From: Caldilineaceae bacterium
GTDB lineage: Bacteria; Chloroflexota; Anaerolineae; Caldilineales; Caldilineaceae
DNA: 64,000 nucleotides
Assembly: GCA_022842065.1 (NCBI GenBank)
Contig: JALHQH010000061.1
Span: 4,992-68,991 of the forward strand
Direction of reading: 5' to 3'
The first letter of the stretch is position 1. The number at the start of each line of letters is the position of its first letter. The translations under genes and the position numbers were made by a program. Of this stretch, positions 26,795 through 35,747 are shown one piece after another. The notes under the pieces were generated by a model that was not told the DNA's origin, did not search any database, and worked only from the letters and a program-made list of their open reading frames with translations.

Positions 26795-27802
26795 ATGCCT
26801 GATGTGAGTATTGTCCTGCCCACCTATAATCGCCGGCTGCAGTTGCAGCAGGTGTTGGTTGGGTTGGAACGGCAAAGCTACCCGGCCAGCAAATTTGAAG
26901 TGATTGTGATTTCCGATGGTTCGACTGATGGCACCAATGAGTATCTGCACGCGCTACGGGAGCAGAGTCAACTGACGCTCAATGTGGTCGTTCAGGCGAA
27001 TCAAGGGCCTTCCGCTGCACGGAACTCGGGCATTCACCAGGCGGCGGGTACGATCGTACTCTTCCTTGATGATGATGTTGTGCCGGTGCCTGACTTAATT
27101 GCCCAGCACATGGCCACCCATGCCCAATTCAGCGACGATGTCGTCGTGATCGGCCCCATGTTAACCCCACGCGACTTTGATATGAAGCCCTGGGTGCGCT
27201 GGGAACAGGCGATGTTGGACAAACAATATGCGGATACAGCCGCGGCCCATTGGGAATCGAGCGCCCGTAAGTTTTATACCGGCAATGCCTCGCTGGCCCG
27301 GCGTCATCTGCTCGATGCCAACGGCTTTGATACCAACTTCCGGCGCTCGGAAGATGTGGAACTGGCCTATCGGCTGGCCGAACAAGGGATTAAGTTTGTC
27401 TTTAATCCCCATGCCATCGGCTATCACTATGCCGAACGCAGCTTTGCTTCCTGGCTCCAGACGCCCTATCAGTATGGGCGCAACGATGTCATCTGTGCGC
27501 GTGACAAGGGGCACAGTTGGTTGCTCCCGACGATTGGCCGCGAGTTTCACAGCCGCCATTCCTTTACCAAGCTGTTGACGCGCCTGTGCCTTTCCCGGCG
27601 CACAACCAATGCCGCGGCCATCACCCTCTTGCGCCATGTGGCAGCGGTTGGTAGCCTGGTCGGTTGGGAATGGTTGCCGCAACGCGCGTATAGTGGCATC
27701 TTTAATTTGCGCCATTATCAGGGCGTAACCGATGAATTGGGGGGACGACAGCAGTTCTTCCGCCTGGTGGCGCAATCCGCTGAAGTGGGCGAACTAGGCT
27801 GA
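26795..27802 (+). CDS. Family 2 glycosyltransferase
   Basis: 335 residues from the ATG at 26795, preceded by GGGAGAGAAG at 26781-26790; an ATG at 26741 is possible but has no such signal. GT-A fold: VSIVLPTYNRR at the N-terminus, VISDGSTDGT, the metal-binding FLDDDVVP (Asp-x-Asp type), and the acceptor-side RRSEDVELAYRLAEQG containing the ED catalytic motif. It transfers a sugar from a nucleotide donor in the cytoplasm to the lipid-linked repeat unit. Donor and linkage unknown. Confidence 0.92.
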   Translation: MPDVSIVLPTYNRRLQLQQVLVGLERQSYPASKFEVIVISDGSTDGTNEYLHALREQSQLTLNVVVQANQGPSAARNSGIHQAAGTIVLFLDDDVVPVPDLIAQHMATHAQFSDDVVVIGPMLTPRDFDMKPWVRWEQAMLDKQYADTAAAHWESSARKFYTGNASLARRHLLDANGFDTNFRRSEDVELAYRLAEQGIKFVFNPHAIGYHYAERSFASWLQTPYQYGRNDVICARDKGHSWLLPTIGREFHSRHSFTKLLTRLCLSRRTTNAAAITLLRHVAAVGSLVGWEWLPQRAYSGIFNLRHYQGVTDELGGRQQFFRLVAQSAEVGELG

Positions 27803-27894
27803 ACAAGCGTTATCCCGTGATTGTTTTGAAAACCACATGTTTGAGCGTTAGTGCCATAAAATCTCGGTTTTCAAACAGAGCAGAGTATTTATCC

Positions 27895-28662
27895 ATGATT
27901 CGTCGCTTTACTTATTGTCTGTTCGTGACCGGTTGGCTCTTGTCTGCCTGCACATCGACCCCTACATCGCTCCCTCCGCTGCCGACCGTTATGCCGATCT
28001 TTCAAGCCGATGCATCGCCAACGGCGACGCCGCTAGTCTCCGCCTTACCAGTTGCGGCACTGCCCGCCGGCGCGGCGGTAAACGCCGCAACGTACCGGGC
28101 GGTCTATCTCTATGATGAAGGGTTGGCAGCGCCGTGGTCGTTGGATTTTACCCAGAATATGCGGGTCGATCAACTGGATACCAGCCACTGGTTTGAGGTA
28201 CTTGACAGTGCCAGCGGGCAAGATGTGGGGGCGGTGACCTTAGCCGTAACCCCGGAAAAGGCCTGGGGCGAGCTCTATTTTACCCTGCGCCCCACCGTCA
28301 CTGTTGGCTATCTGCGCGAGGATGTCCAGGGCATCAGCTTCTGGCTCAACAGTGGGGATGGTTATCTGAGCAACGATGCGCTGGTGGTCACAGTCGTCGG
28401 CAGCAATGAGCAGATCTATTGGTCTGCGGCGGATACATCGGCCTTGACCGAAGTGGGGTATTTCCCCGAAATTCCGCTCTACGACCTGGCGATTAACGAT
28501 GCGATCCCACCTGATACCTGGGTGCATGTGATCTTATCGATGGATAAATTGCTCTTTGGGCCAGATTATCGTTATGTAACGGGGATTTATCTGAAGAACA
28601 AGTCGTTTTATGAAAACACGTTTTACATTGACAAGCTAGCGCTGTTGGTTACAGAAAAATAG
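27895..28662 (+). CDS. Lipoprotein with CBM-like domain, function unknown
   Basis: 255 residues from the ATG at 27895, where a clean lipoprotein signal begins (MIRRFTYCLFVTGWLLSAC, lipobox LSAC, Cys19); an upstream start at 27817 would spoil it. A Pro/Thr/Ala linker is followed by a beta-sandwich-like domain (about 65-255). That domain resembles the N-terminal domain of the GH44 protein: both have a WGxLYxH/WGELYF strand early, and end with FY(L/I)DK(I/L)xL. It probably binds sugar on the cell surface. It lies between two GT2 genes. Confidence 0.72.
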   Translation: MIRRFTYCLFVTGWLLSACTSTPTSLPPLPTVMPIFQADASPTATPLVSALPVAALPAGAAVNAATYRAVYLYDEGLAAPWSLDFTQNMRVDQLDTSHWFEVLDSASGQDVGAVTLAVTPEKAWGELYFTLRPTVTVGYLREDVQGISFWLNSGDGYLSNDALVVTVVGSNEQIYWSAADTSALTEVGYFPEIPLYDLAINDAIPPDTWVHVILSMDKLLFGPDYRYVTGIYLKNKSFYENTFYIDKLALLVTEK

Positions 28663-28671
28663 AGGCAGTTT

Positions 28672-29619
28672 GTGGCTGTTGATATTGTGGTCCCAACCCG
28701 CAACCGGGCTGCGTTAATTGGGGTTGCCATCGAGAGCGTCTGTCGCAGCAGTTATCCAGATTTTACCCTTTGGATTGTCGATCAAAGCGACGACAACGCA
28801 ACAAAAGAGGTCGTCGCTGTCTATCAGGTGAGCGATGCACGGATTCGCTATCTGCGTGTTACGTCACGCGGGGCCAACTTTGCTCGCAATGAGGGCACGG
28901 CACAAGGGTGTGCGCCGATCGTGCTCTTTATCGATGATGATTGTCGGGTCGATGCGGAGTGGCTAGCAACCTTGGTGACGGAATTAGAAGAGCCGGCGGT
29001 TTGGGCTGCCTTTGGGCGGGTGATCCCCGATGATGAACTTTCCAGCGCTGCACAAGCCGGTGCCCGGCAGGTTTCCCGTGCAATTCCCATGGCGCTCAAA
29101 GATTCACCACAACGTCAGGTTTATGCCGGGAATCGTTTTGATCTGAGCTTTGGGCATGGTGCGAATATGGGGTGGCGGCGCGAACATTTTCTAGCCGTGG
29201 GTGGCTTTGATGGGTTAATCGGTGCCGGTGGTGCCTTGGGCACTTGGGATGAAAAAGATGCTGGTTATCGTGCCCTCTCCCATCCCAGCGGGCGAATTAT
29301 CTATACCCCTCATGCCCTGGTTTATCACCGCCATTGGCGCGGTTGGCAAGAGGTCTACAAAGCCTATCGCGCGTACGCGATTGGCACGGGGGCCGCGGCG
29401 GGCAAATATCTCCGCTGTGGTGACATGGGCGGCTTTTCACTGTTGTGGGACTGGTTGTTGGATCAAGGTGTGCGTCAGGTGCTTTCAGGCATTCTCAAGT
29501 GGCAGAGCTGGCAAAAGGTACAAGTGGGGCTGCTACAACTAATTTATCCGTGGGTCGGTTTGATACAGGGCCTGCGTTACCCAATTGACCGTAAACATAT
29601 GATCTACCTGAGCAAATAA
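28672..29619 (+). CDS. Family 2 glycosyltransferase
   Basis: A 315-residue protein from a GTG with an AGAGG box 5 bases upstream. GT-A motifs: VDIVVPTRNRAALIG, IVDQSDDNAT, FIDDDCRVD (metal-binding Asp), and a C-terminal WDEKDAGYR acidic motif in the usual ED position. It follows the lipoprotein by 9 bases and precedes a GT4 gene by 3 bases, so it is part of the polysaccharide operon. Donor and acceptor unknown. Confidence 0.9.
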   Translation: MAVDIVVPTRNRAALIGVAIESVCRSSYPDFTLWIVDQSDDNATKEVVAVYQVSDARIRYLRVTSRGANFARNEGTAQGCAPIVLFIDDDCRVDAEWLATLVTELEEPAVWAAFGRVIPDDELSSAAQAGARQVSRAIPMALKDSPQRQVYAGNRFDLSFGHGANMGWRREHFLAVGGFDGLIGAGGALGTWDEKDAGYRALSHPSGRIIYTPHALVYHRHWRGWQEVYKAYRAYAIGTGAAAGKYLRCGDMGGFSLLWDWLLDQGVRQVLSGILKWQSWQKVQVGLLQLIYPWVGLIQGLRYPIDRKHMIYLSK

Positions 29620-29622
29620 CCT

Positions 29623-30834
29623 ATGTACAACATCGGTTTTATCCTAGAACAAGGGCTGGGCCATCGCACCCATACATTGAACCTGCAATCCAACGTGCCA
29701 AAGGATCGATCGGTGCAGGCAATTTGGGGACTCATGGCGCACAAGACCACTGGGTGGACGACAAAAGTGCCTTTCTATAATCGTTATTGGACCATCCAAG
29801 CTGGTTTGCATGCCCGGCAGAGCATTCGCCGAATGCAGCAGCAGACTAAATTGGATGCACTCTTTTTCCATACACAAGTTACGGCTGTATTGGCGACCAA
29901 TTGGCTCAAGCGCATCCCCAGCATTGTTTCGCTAGATGCAACGCCAATCCAATATGACGCGCTGGGCGAGTTCTATGATCATCGACGTGGCCCAGATTGG
30001 ATCGAACAGCAGAAATGGCAGCTTAACTATAATTGTTTCTGCCATGCACAACATCTGGTGGCCTGGTCTCACTGGGCGAAACAGGGGTTGATCGATGACT
30101 ATCGCGTCGCCCCAGAAAAGGTTTCGGTGATTCCCCCTGGTATTACGGTGCAAGAGTGGCTCCGTCCGACCCCAATGGTGGTCACGCCGGGGCCGATTCG
30201 GGTGCTCTTTGTGGGTGGCAATCTGAAGCGCAAAGGTGGCTTACTGTTGCTCGAAGCCTTCCGCACCCTCTGGCAAGAAATGATTGCGGCCGGCCATGAC
30301 CCGCTTTCAGCGTTGGAGCTGCATATGGTGACGCACGAGCCACTGCCGGCCGAGCCTGGCCTTTTTAGCTATCATGACATGGTGCCAAATAGTCCAGCAT
30401 TGCGGGCACTTTTTCAGCGCTGTGACATCTTCTGTCTGCCCACGTATGGGGACTGTCTACCGATTGCGCTGATCGAAGCCAGCGCGGCTGGGTTACCCTC
30501 GATTACCACGCGGGTGGGTGGCACCGCCGAAGTGGTGACCCCAGAGCAGAATGGCTTTTTGATCGAGGTGGGCGATGTGGCCGCGCTGGTACAAACACTG
30601 CGGACCTTGATCGCTAACCCCGAGTTGCGCTTACGCCAAAGCGCAACGGCCATGACGACTGCCAGCCAACGCTTTGATGCTGAGCAAACAACCTATCAGT
30701 TGTTGACGTTGCTCAAGCAGGCAAGCAATCGTAATTGTCATGTGGCACAGCTGGGGGCGGTCGATCAAACCATCGAGCCGGCCGAGAGTAGCTGCTTTGG
30801 CACGACCATTACGGCAAAGATTTCCCATGTATAG
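29623..30834 (+). CDS. Family 4 glycosyltransferase
   Basis: A 403-residue GT-B protein. The N-terminal domain has FILEQGLGHRTHTLNLQ, and the C-terminal domain has PIRVLFVGGNLKRKGGLLLLEAF and the GT4 donor-site motif FCLPTYGDCLPIALIEASAAGLPSITT broken by usual substitutions (Glu of the EX7E pair visible in IALIEASA). It is a retaining transferase acting at the inner face of the membrane in repeat-unit assembly. Confidence 0.9.
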   Translation: MYNIGFILEQGLGHRTHTLNLQSNVPKDRSVQAIWGLMAHKTTGWTTKVPFYNRYWTIQAGLHARQSIRRMQQQTKLDALFFHTQVTAVLATNWLKRIPSIVSLDATPIQYDALGEFYDHRRGPDWIEQQKWQLNYNCFCHAQHLVAWSHWAKQGLIDDYRVAPEKVSVIPPGITVQEWLRPTPMVVTPGPIRVLFVGGNLKRKGGLLLLEAFRTLWQEMIAAGHDPLSALELHMVTHEPLPAEPGLFSYHDMVPNSPALRALFQRCDIFCLPTYGDCLPIALIEASAAGLPSITTRVGGTAEVVTPEQNGFLIEVGDVAALVQTLRTLIANPELRLRQSATAMTTASQRFDAEQTTYQLLTLLKQASNRNCHVAQLGAVDQTIEPAESSCFGTTITAKISHV

Positions 30835-30892
30835 GTTTTCTATTCGCCCAGAAACTTCCTGTGTCAGCGATCAAGATGAGAAGGGGTCATCT

Positions 30893-32020
30893 GTGTCAGA
30901 TTTAGTGCTAGCCGCATCAACATCGATGCAAACAGAGGCGATGCGGCCAGAGACAACTGTTGCCCGTACATTGATTACTGTCTCTACGGCTATCGATCCG
31001 AATATTGAGCATGAGATTGAACAACAACTGCGGCCACGCATTGATTACATCGAGCTAGCACGTACCTTTAATGCTGACTTGATCGACTATGGTCAGGCCC
31101 GACAGCGCAGCGGTTGGTTTGGTCGCCTGCTGGAAGCGATTGGTGGCCCCAATTTGACCCTGGCTTGGGCTAGCTTTCGGCAACGGGGTAACTATAAGGT
31201 GATCTTCACGGACGGTGAACATATTGGCATTCCGCTGGCCTGGTTCTGCAAGCTTGGTGGCAGCCGGGGCAGCCGTCACCTGATGATTACCCATATCCTG
31301 TCCGTCTATAAAAAGATGTTCTTTTTTGACATTTTTCGCCTGCAAAGCCATGTCGATCTCTTTTTAGTCTACTCGACCTGGCAGAAACAATTTATCGAGC
31401 AGCGTTGGGGTGTCCAGTCTGAACGCGTGGCCTTTACCCCCTTTATGGTTGATACGCGTTTCTTCTCACCCCAAAAGGTGATGCCCAAGCCGCAACTGCT
31501 GATCTGCTCGGCTGGGCTGGAATTTCGTGATTACCCGACCCTGATCAAAGTGGCCCATGACTTGCCGGTGCAGGTAGTGATTGCGGCCGGCAGCCCTTTT
31601 TCCAAGCGTCCAAACACGGCTGAGCAGGTTGCGCTACCACCCAATGTGACGGTTAGCCGTTTTACGCAATTTGAACTGCGCCAGCTCTATGCCGATAGCT
31701 TGTTCATCGTGATGCCGCTCTATAACGTTGATTTTCAGGCGGGTGTCACCGTGATTCTCGAAGCGATGGCCATGGCCAAGGCCGTGATCTGTTCCGGCAC
31801 CCCCGGCCAGACTGATGTCGTGATTGATGGTGAGACGGGAATCTATGTCCCGCCGGAAGATCCCGTTGCCCTGCGTAACGCCATTGATTATTTGCTGGCC
31901 AATCCCGATGTGGCGGCACGCATGGGCAACGCCGGTCGTCGGCTGGTCGAGCGTGAAATGAGCCTGGATTGTTACACCGAACGTTTGCATGGGTTTGTCC
32001 AGCGGGCAATGGCTAGTTAG
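30893..32020 (+). CDS. Family 4 glycosyltransferase
   Basis: A GT-B fold protein. I prefer the GTG at 30893 because AGAAGGGG lies about 8 bases upstream and the fold starts shortly after (TLITVSTAIDPN); an ATG at 30827, inside the end of the previous gene, is an alternative. C-terminal motifs include LLICSAGLEFRDYPTLIKVA and the EX7E-type site VDFQAGVTVILEAMAMAKAVI with GTPGQTDVVIDGETGIYVPP. It is a retaining transferase of the polysaccharide pathway. Donor unknown. Confidence 0.88.
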   Translation: MSDLVLAASTSMQTEAMRPETTVARTLITVSTAIDPNIEHEIEQQLRPRIDYIELARTFNADLIDYGQARQRSGWFGRLLEAIGGPNLTLAWASFRQRGNYKVIFTDGEHIGIPLAWFCKLGGSRGSRHLMITHILSVYKKMFFFDIFRLQSHVDLFLVYSTWQKQFIEQRWGVQSERVAFTPFMVDTRFFSPQKVMPKPQLLICSAGLEFRDYPTLIKVAHDLPVQVVIAAGSPFSKRPNTAEQVALPPNVTVSRFTQFELRQLYADSLFIVMPLYNVDFQAGVTVILEAMAMAKAVICSGTPGQTDVVIDGETGIYVPPEDPVALRNAIDYLLANPDVAARMGNAGRRLVEREMSLDCYTERLHGFVQRAMAS

Positions 32021-32025
32021 TTCTT

Positions 32026-32144
32026 GTTGCGAAACGCGATTTCTACCGCCAAGGGCGCGAAGAGCGCGAAGTACCGCCAGAGAAAATCCTTTGCGAACCT
32101 TTGCGGCCTTAGCGTTCTTGGCGGTGATCAAGCCCTTTCGCAAC
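32026..32144. repeat. Inverted-repeat element (ACCGCCAAG type)
   Basis: GTTGCGAAA (32026-32034) pairs with TTTCGCAAC (32136-32144), and inside it ACCGCCAAG pairs with CTTGGCGGT. Between them are GCGCGAAGAGCGCGAAG words. This is a dispersed-repeat style palindrome in the 238-base gap between two glycosyltransferase genes and may act as a transcript-stabilising or partial terminator structure. Confidence 0.7.
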
Positions 32145-32258
32145 AGAAACTAGTTAGCCAAAATCGACCAAACACCGGCATGTGTCGACGGCGCAGTCGG
32201 TGCGGTGTCAGCAATTTGTATTGTAAAACAGCGCAAAGCATGGAGAGGATAGATAAAC

Positions 32259-33476
32259 GTGGATCTGTTCCTGACGATCGCAGCGATTGGCTTCTGGCTA
32301 CTGGGGGGCGTGCTGCTCTGTATGGTGACTTATCTATTGGTGTTAACGCTGGCTGCCTGGCTTGTGCCCAGCCGCCAGCCGAGCACAAAGGGGCCGGCGC
32401 GCCATCGTTTCCTCTTCTTGATCCCGGCGCATAATGAAGAGCAATTATTACCAAAATTATTAGCCAATCTACATCGGCTTGATTACCCAGCCTCGCACTA
32501 TGCTGTACATGTCGTTGCCGATAATTGTACGGATCGCACCGCAGAACTGGCGCGCCAGGGGGGAGCCGTTGCGCACGAACGGTTTGATCAGCTGCAGATC
32601 GGCAAGGGCTATGCCTTGGAATGGCTGCTCACCCGCGTCCGTGCCGTCGGTGAGCCCTTTGATGCGGCGGTGATTATTGATGCCGATTCGGTCGTCTCGG
32701 CTAACTTTCTGCGGGTCATGGATCAGCAACTGCAACAGGGCGCACTGGTGATTCAGTCCTATGATGGTGTCTTGAACCCAGGCCGCTCCTGGGCGGTTGG
32801 CTTACGGGCCATGGCCATGGCTGTGCTCAACTACTTGCGCCCCCTTGGCCGCATGCCATTGGGCGGGTCGGCTGGACTCAAGGGTAACGGCATGGTCTTC
32901 CACCGCACCATTCTGGAACAATATGCCTGGTCGGCATCAGTGACCGAGGATATTGAGTATCACATGACCCTGCTCCTCAATGGTATCCGGGTACAATTTG
33001 CGCCCGCAGCGGTGGTCTGGGCCGAGATGCCGGAGACCCTGGCCAATTCGCACACCCAGAATGTGCGTTGGGAGCAAGGGCGCCTGGAGATGGTGCGGCG
33101 TTACACCCCGCGGTTGCTGCGCCATGCCTTCTTTCCCGGCAAAGGGCAACCGCAGGTCTCCCCTTGGGTGCTGTTGGATGCACTGATGGACCTGCTGATT
33201 CCGCCTTTTGCGATTGTGGCTGGGGTGACTCTCCTTTTTCTCGTCCTGGCCCCGCTGCTGGGGGGCACAGTCGGGGTGGCCGTGGCAATCTACCTGCTGG
33301 TCGGGCAACTGCTTTACTTGCTGAGTGGGCTACTCTTGACCAAGGCTCCGGGCAAAGTTTACTTGGCCCTGCTTTATACACCAATCTTTATCGTCTGGAA
33401 GATCTGGCTCTATCTGCGGGTCCTGCTCCGTTTTGAACGCCAGGGCTGGGTACGTGCGGTCCGTGATAGTGGTTAG
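32259..33476 (+). CDS. Membrane-anchored family 2 glycosyltransferase (BcsA/IcaA-like topology)
   Basis: 405 residues from a GTG with GGAGAGG about 10 bases upstream. One N-terminal membrane segment (about 5-35), a GT2 domain (FLFLIPAHNEEQLLPK, VVADNCTDRT, IIDADSVVS, then TEDIEYHM and QNVRWEQGRLEM corresponding to the Q/RxxRW processive-type motif) and two or three C-terminal membrane segments (about 305-385). This layout is that of synthases making beta-linked polymers. Whether it is processive cannot be decided by eye. Confidence 0.88.
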   Translation: MDLFLTIAAIGFWLLGGVLLCMVTYLLVLTLAAWLVPSRQPSTKGPARHRFLFLIPAHNEEQLLPKLLANLHRLDYPASHYAVHVVADNCTDRTAELARQGGAVAHERFDQLQIGKGYALEWLLTRVRAVGEPFDAAVIIDADSVVSANFLRVMDQQLQQGALVIQSYDGVLNPGRSWAVGLRAMAMAVLNYLRPLGRMPLGGSAGLKGNGMVFHRTILEQYAWSASVTEDIEYHMTLLLNGIRVQFAPAAVVWAEMPETLANSHTQNVRWEQGRLEMVRRYTPRLLRHAFFPGKGQPQVSPWVLLDALMDLLIPPFAIVAGVTLLFLVLAPLLGGTVGVAVAIYLLVGQLLYLLSGLLLTKAPGKVYLALLYTPIFIVWKIWLYLRVLLRFERQGWVRAVRDSG

Positions 33477-33622
33477 TTTGTTTGTTGGTTAGGCGAAAAA
33501 AAAACGAAAACCAACCAACAAATTTCCAACAGCTTCTACTTTCGACAGCGCTGCTAATAATTGTTAACGCGCTGGGCCGTTGGCACAACAAAGCTCACAA
33601 TGTAAGGGAACCGGGTGGTACG

Positions 33623-34360
33623 ATGGTTGACCAACTGACTAAACCGATTGATGATAAAACCGAGCAGATGTTACAGGCTCTGGCCGGCCAACATTTTCGT
33701 AGTCGTTATGTGCTTTGGCGCTTACAACTGCACAAAGTGTTCTGGTCGTTGCGGGTACAATGGCTGCGTTATCTCAAGCGTGGGCTGGATCTGCTGATTC
33801 TGGCGATCGCCTTGCCAGTGGTGCTGCCGGTTGGCCTGTTGGCCGCCCTGGCGATCAAGCTTGATTCGCCCGGCCCCGTGATCTTCCGGCAGACGCGCGT
33901 TGGCAAATGGGGTAAACCCTTTGTCTGTTATAAATTCCGCTCGATGGCGATTGATGCCGAAGCGCGTAAACAAGAGCTGCTGGCGGCCAATGAAGCTGAC
34001 GGTCCCATCTTCAAGATGCAAAATGACCCGCGGATGACGCGTATTGGTCGTCTGATTCGCAAGGCCAGCATTGATGAATTGCCCCAGCTGATCAATATTC
34101 TCAAGGGCGACATGAGCTTTGTCGGGCCACGGCCACCACTGCCTAGCGAAGTCAGCCTTTACGAATATGAACAGCGCCGCCGGCTCGATGTGGTGCCTGG
34201 GCTGACCGGTTTGCAGCAAGTATCCGGCCGTAGTGATCTGCCCTTTGAGCGCTGGGTGGAGCTGGACTTGCAATATATTAACGAGCGCAGCTTGGGTAAG
34301 GATATCATGATTCTATTAAAGACAATTCCAACGGTTCTCTTTGGAAAAGGCGCATACTAG
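33623..34360 (+). CDS. Phosphoglycosyl transferase (bacterial sugar transferase, WcaJ/PglC type)
   Basis: 245 residues from the ATG at 33623; a frame from 33482 adds an unlikely low-complexity N-terminus. A re-entrant membrane helix (about 50-80; KRGLDLLILAIALPVV) precedes the catalytic domain: FRQTRVGKWGKPF, YKFRSM, and the catalytic Asp151-Glu152 in SIDELPQL, then KGDMSFVGPRPPLPSE and PGLTGLQQVSGRS. It moves a sugar-phosphate from a UDP-sugar to undecaprenyl phosphate, starting repeat-unit synthesis. It is the only intact initiating enzyme in the locus. Confidence 0.94.
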   Translation: MVDQLTKPIDDKTEQMLQALAGQHFRSRYVLWRLQLHKVFWSLRVQWLRYLKRGLDLLILAIALPVVLPVGLLAALAIKLDSPGPVIFRQTRVGKWGKPFVCYKFRSMAIDAEARKQELLAANEADGPIFKMQNDPRMTRIGRLIRKASIDELPQLINILKGDMSFVGPRPPLPSEVSLYEYEQRRRLDVVPGLTGLQQVSGRSDLPFERWVELDLQYINERSLGKDIMILLKTIPTVLFGKGAY

Positions 34361-34448
34361 GGCCGCGCACATTAAGCGGCTAGACAACTAGGACAACGGG
34401 CATCGGCAACCATGCCCCATACGGTTGTGCCACAGGAAGGATACAGTT

Positions 34449-35591
34449 ATGCGCAAGTTGCTTGTCATTCTCGGTGCGCCTATTGATGATATCAATATGG
34501 CTGAAGCACTGGAACGAATCGAATCCTTTATCGCGAGTGGCCGCGCACGGCGTAAAGGGCACCAGATTGCCACCATTAACGCTGACTTTGTGGTGAAATC
34601 GCTCTACGATGCCGACTTTCGGCGCATTCTGCAAGAGGCGGATATGGCGACGGCGGACGGCATGCCCTTGGTTTGGGGGGCGCGTTTGCTGGGCGTGCCA
34701 CTCCAGGGGCGGGTGACAGGCGCCGACATGGTCCCGGCCCTGGCCCGTCGCGCCGCCGAAAAAGGCTATTCGATCTATTTTCTGGGGGCGGCCCCTGGGG
34801 TTGCGGAACAGGCTGCGGTGACCCTGCAACAGTGCTATCCGGGGCTACGGATTGCAGGGATCAGTTCGCCCCCTGCCCATGCGGTTGCCAATGGCGATGC
34901 CTCGATTATTGAGGCCTGCCGTGCGGCAAATCCGGACATTCTGTTGGTCGCTTTTGGCAGCCCAAAGCAGGAAAAGTGGATCTATCAGCATGCGCAGCAA
35001 CTTAATATTCCGGTGATGATGGGGGTTGGCGGCACCTTTGACTTTATTGCCGGCGTCACGAAACGCGCCCCGCGCTGGATGCAGGAAGGGGGGCTGGAGT
35101 GGCTTTATCGGTTGGTCTGTGAGCCACGCCGCCTGTGGAAGCGCTATGCCACTGACCTGGTAGGCTTTGGCTATTTTTTCCTCTGGCAATGGTGGATCAT
35201 GCGGCGCAAATCGCCGGCGGTTTCACTGCTGCCGACCGGTGACTTTTTTGTGGTCAAAGATACTGTAATTATGAATGTACGGGGCCGGTTGGAAAGTAGC
35301 AACCAACATGCTTTTGCGGAAAAAGCGAATGAGAATTTACAGACCAATCCCTATTTGATCATCAACCTGGCCGAGGCGGACTTTCTCGACAGCGCGGCCA
35401 TTGGCACCCTGGTGGCGCTGACCAAACAAGCCCGTGATCGCGGGGGCAACCTCTGGTTAGCCAATGTCCCCGCGCCGATTGTTCGTGTGCTGGCGATTTT
35501 GCGCTTAGAGCAATTTTTTGACATCTGTGATGACATTGACAGTGCCCTCCAGACTCGTACGGCTTATACACGGGTGGGTGTGCCAGCCTAA
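34449..35591 (+). CDS. WecG/TagA/CpsF (GT26) glycosyltransferase fused to a C-terminal STAS domain
   Basis: 380 residues from the ATG at 34449 (AGGAAGG about 7 bases upstream). The GT26 domain (about 3-235) has TINADFVVKSL, ADGMPLVWGARLLG (catalytic Asp70), VAFGSPKQEKWI and GVGGTFDFIAG with KRAPRWMQEGGLEWLYRL, all typical of this family. A short hydrophobic stretch (236-250) follows, then a STAS domain (about 264-365) with NVRGRLESSN and DFLDSAAIGTLVAL. Ser315 stands where anti-sigma antagonists are phosphorylated. I know GT26 and STAS proteins separately but not this fusion as a common form. It may let a partner-switching kinase control sugar transfer. Confidence 0.9.
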   Translation: MRKLLVILGAPIDDINMAEALERIESFIASGRARRKGHQIATINADFVVKSLYDADFRRILQEADMATADGMPLVWGARLLGVPLQGRVTGADMVPALARRAAEKGYSIYFLGAAPGVAEQAAVTLQQCYPGLRIAGISSPPAHAVANGDASIIEACRAANPDILLVAFGSPKQEKWIYQHAQQLNIPVMMGVGGTFDFIAGVTKRAPRWMQEGGLEWLYRLVCEPRRLWKRYATDLVGFGYFFLWQWWIMRRKSPAVSLLPTGDFFVVKDTVIMNVRGRLESSNQHAFAEKANENLQTNPYLIINLAEADFLDSAAIGTLVALTKQARDRGGNLWLANVPAPIVRVLAILRLEQFFDICDDIDSALQTRTAYTRVGVPA

Positions 35592-35747
35592 AGGCACTGC
35601 TTGGTGCTGTAATGAACTATTTTTATTGATTGATTATATATTTGGCTCTGTTATCATTTTGCACTTTTATTCGTTTGAAAAATGTTAAATGATAACAACC
35701 GCTACTATAGACCAGAATTATCGCGCAATTATCTGCAGGAATAAGTT

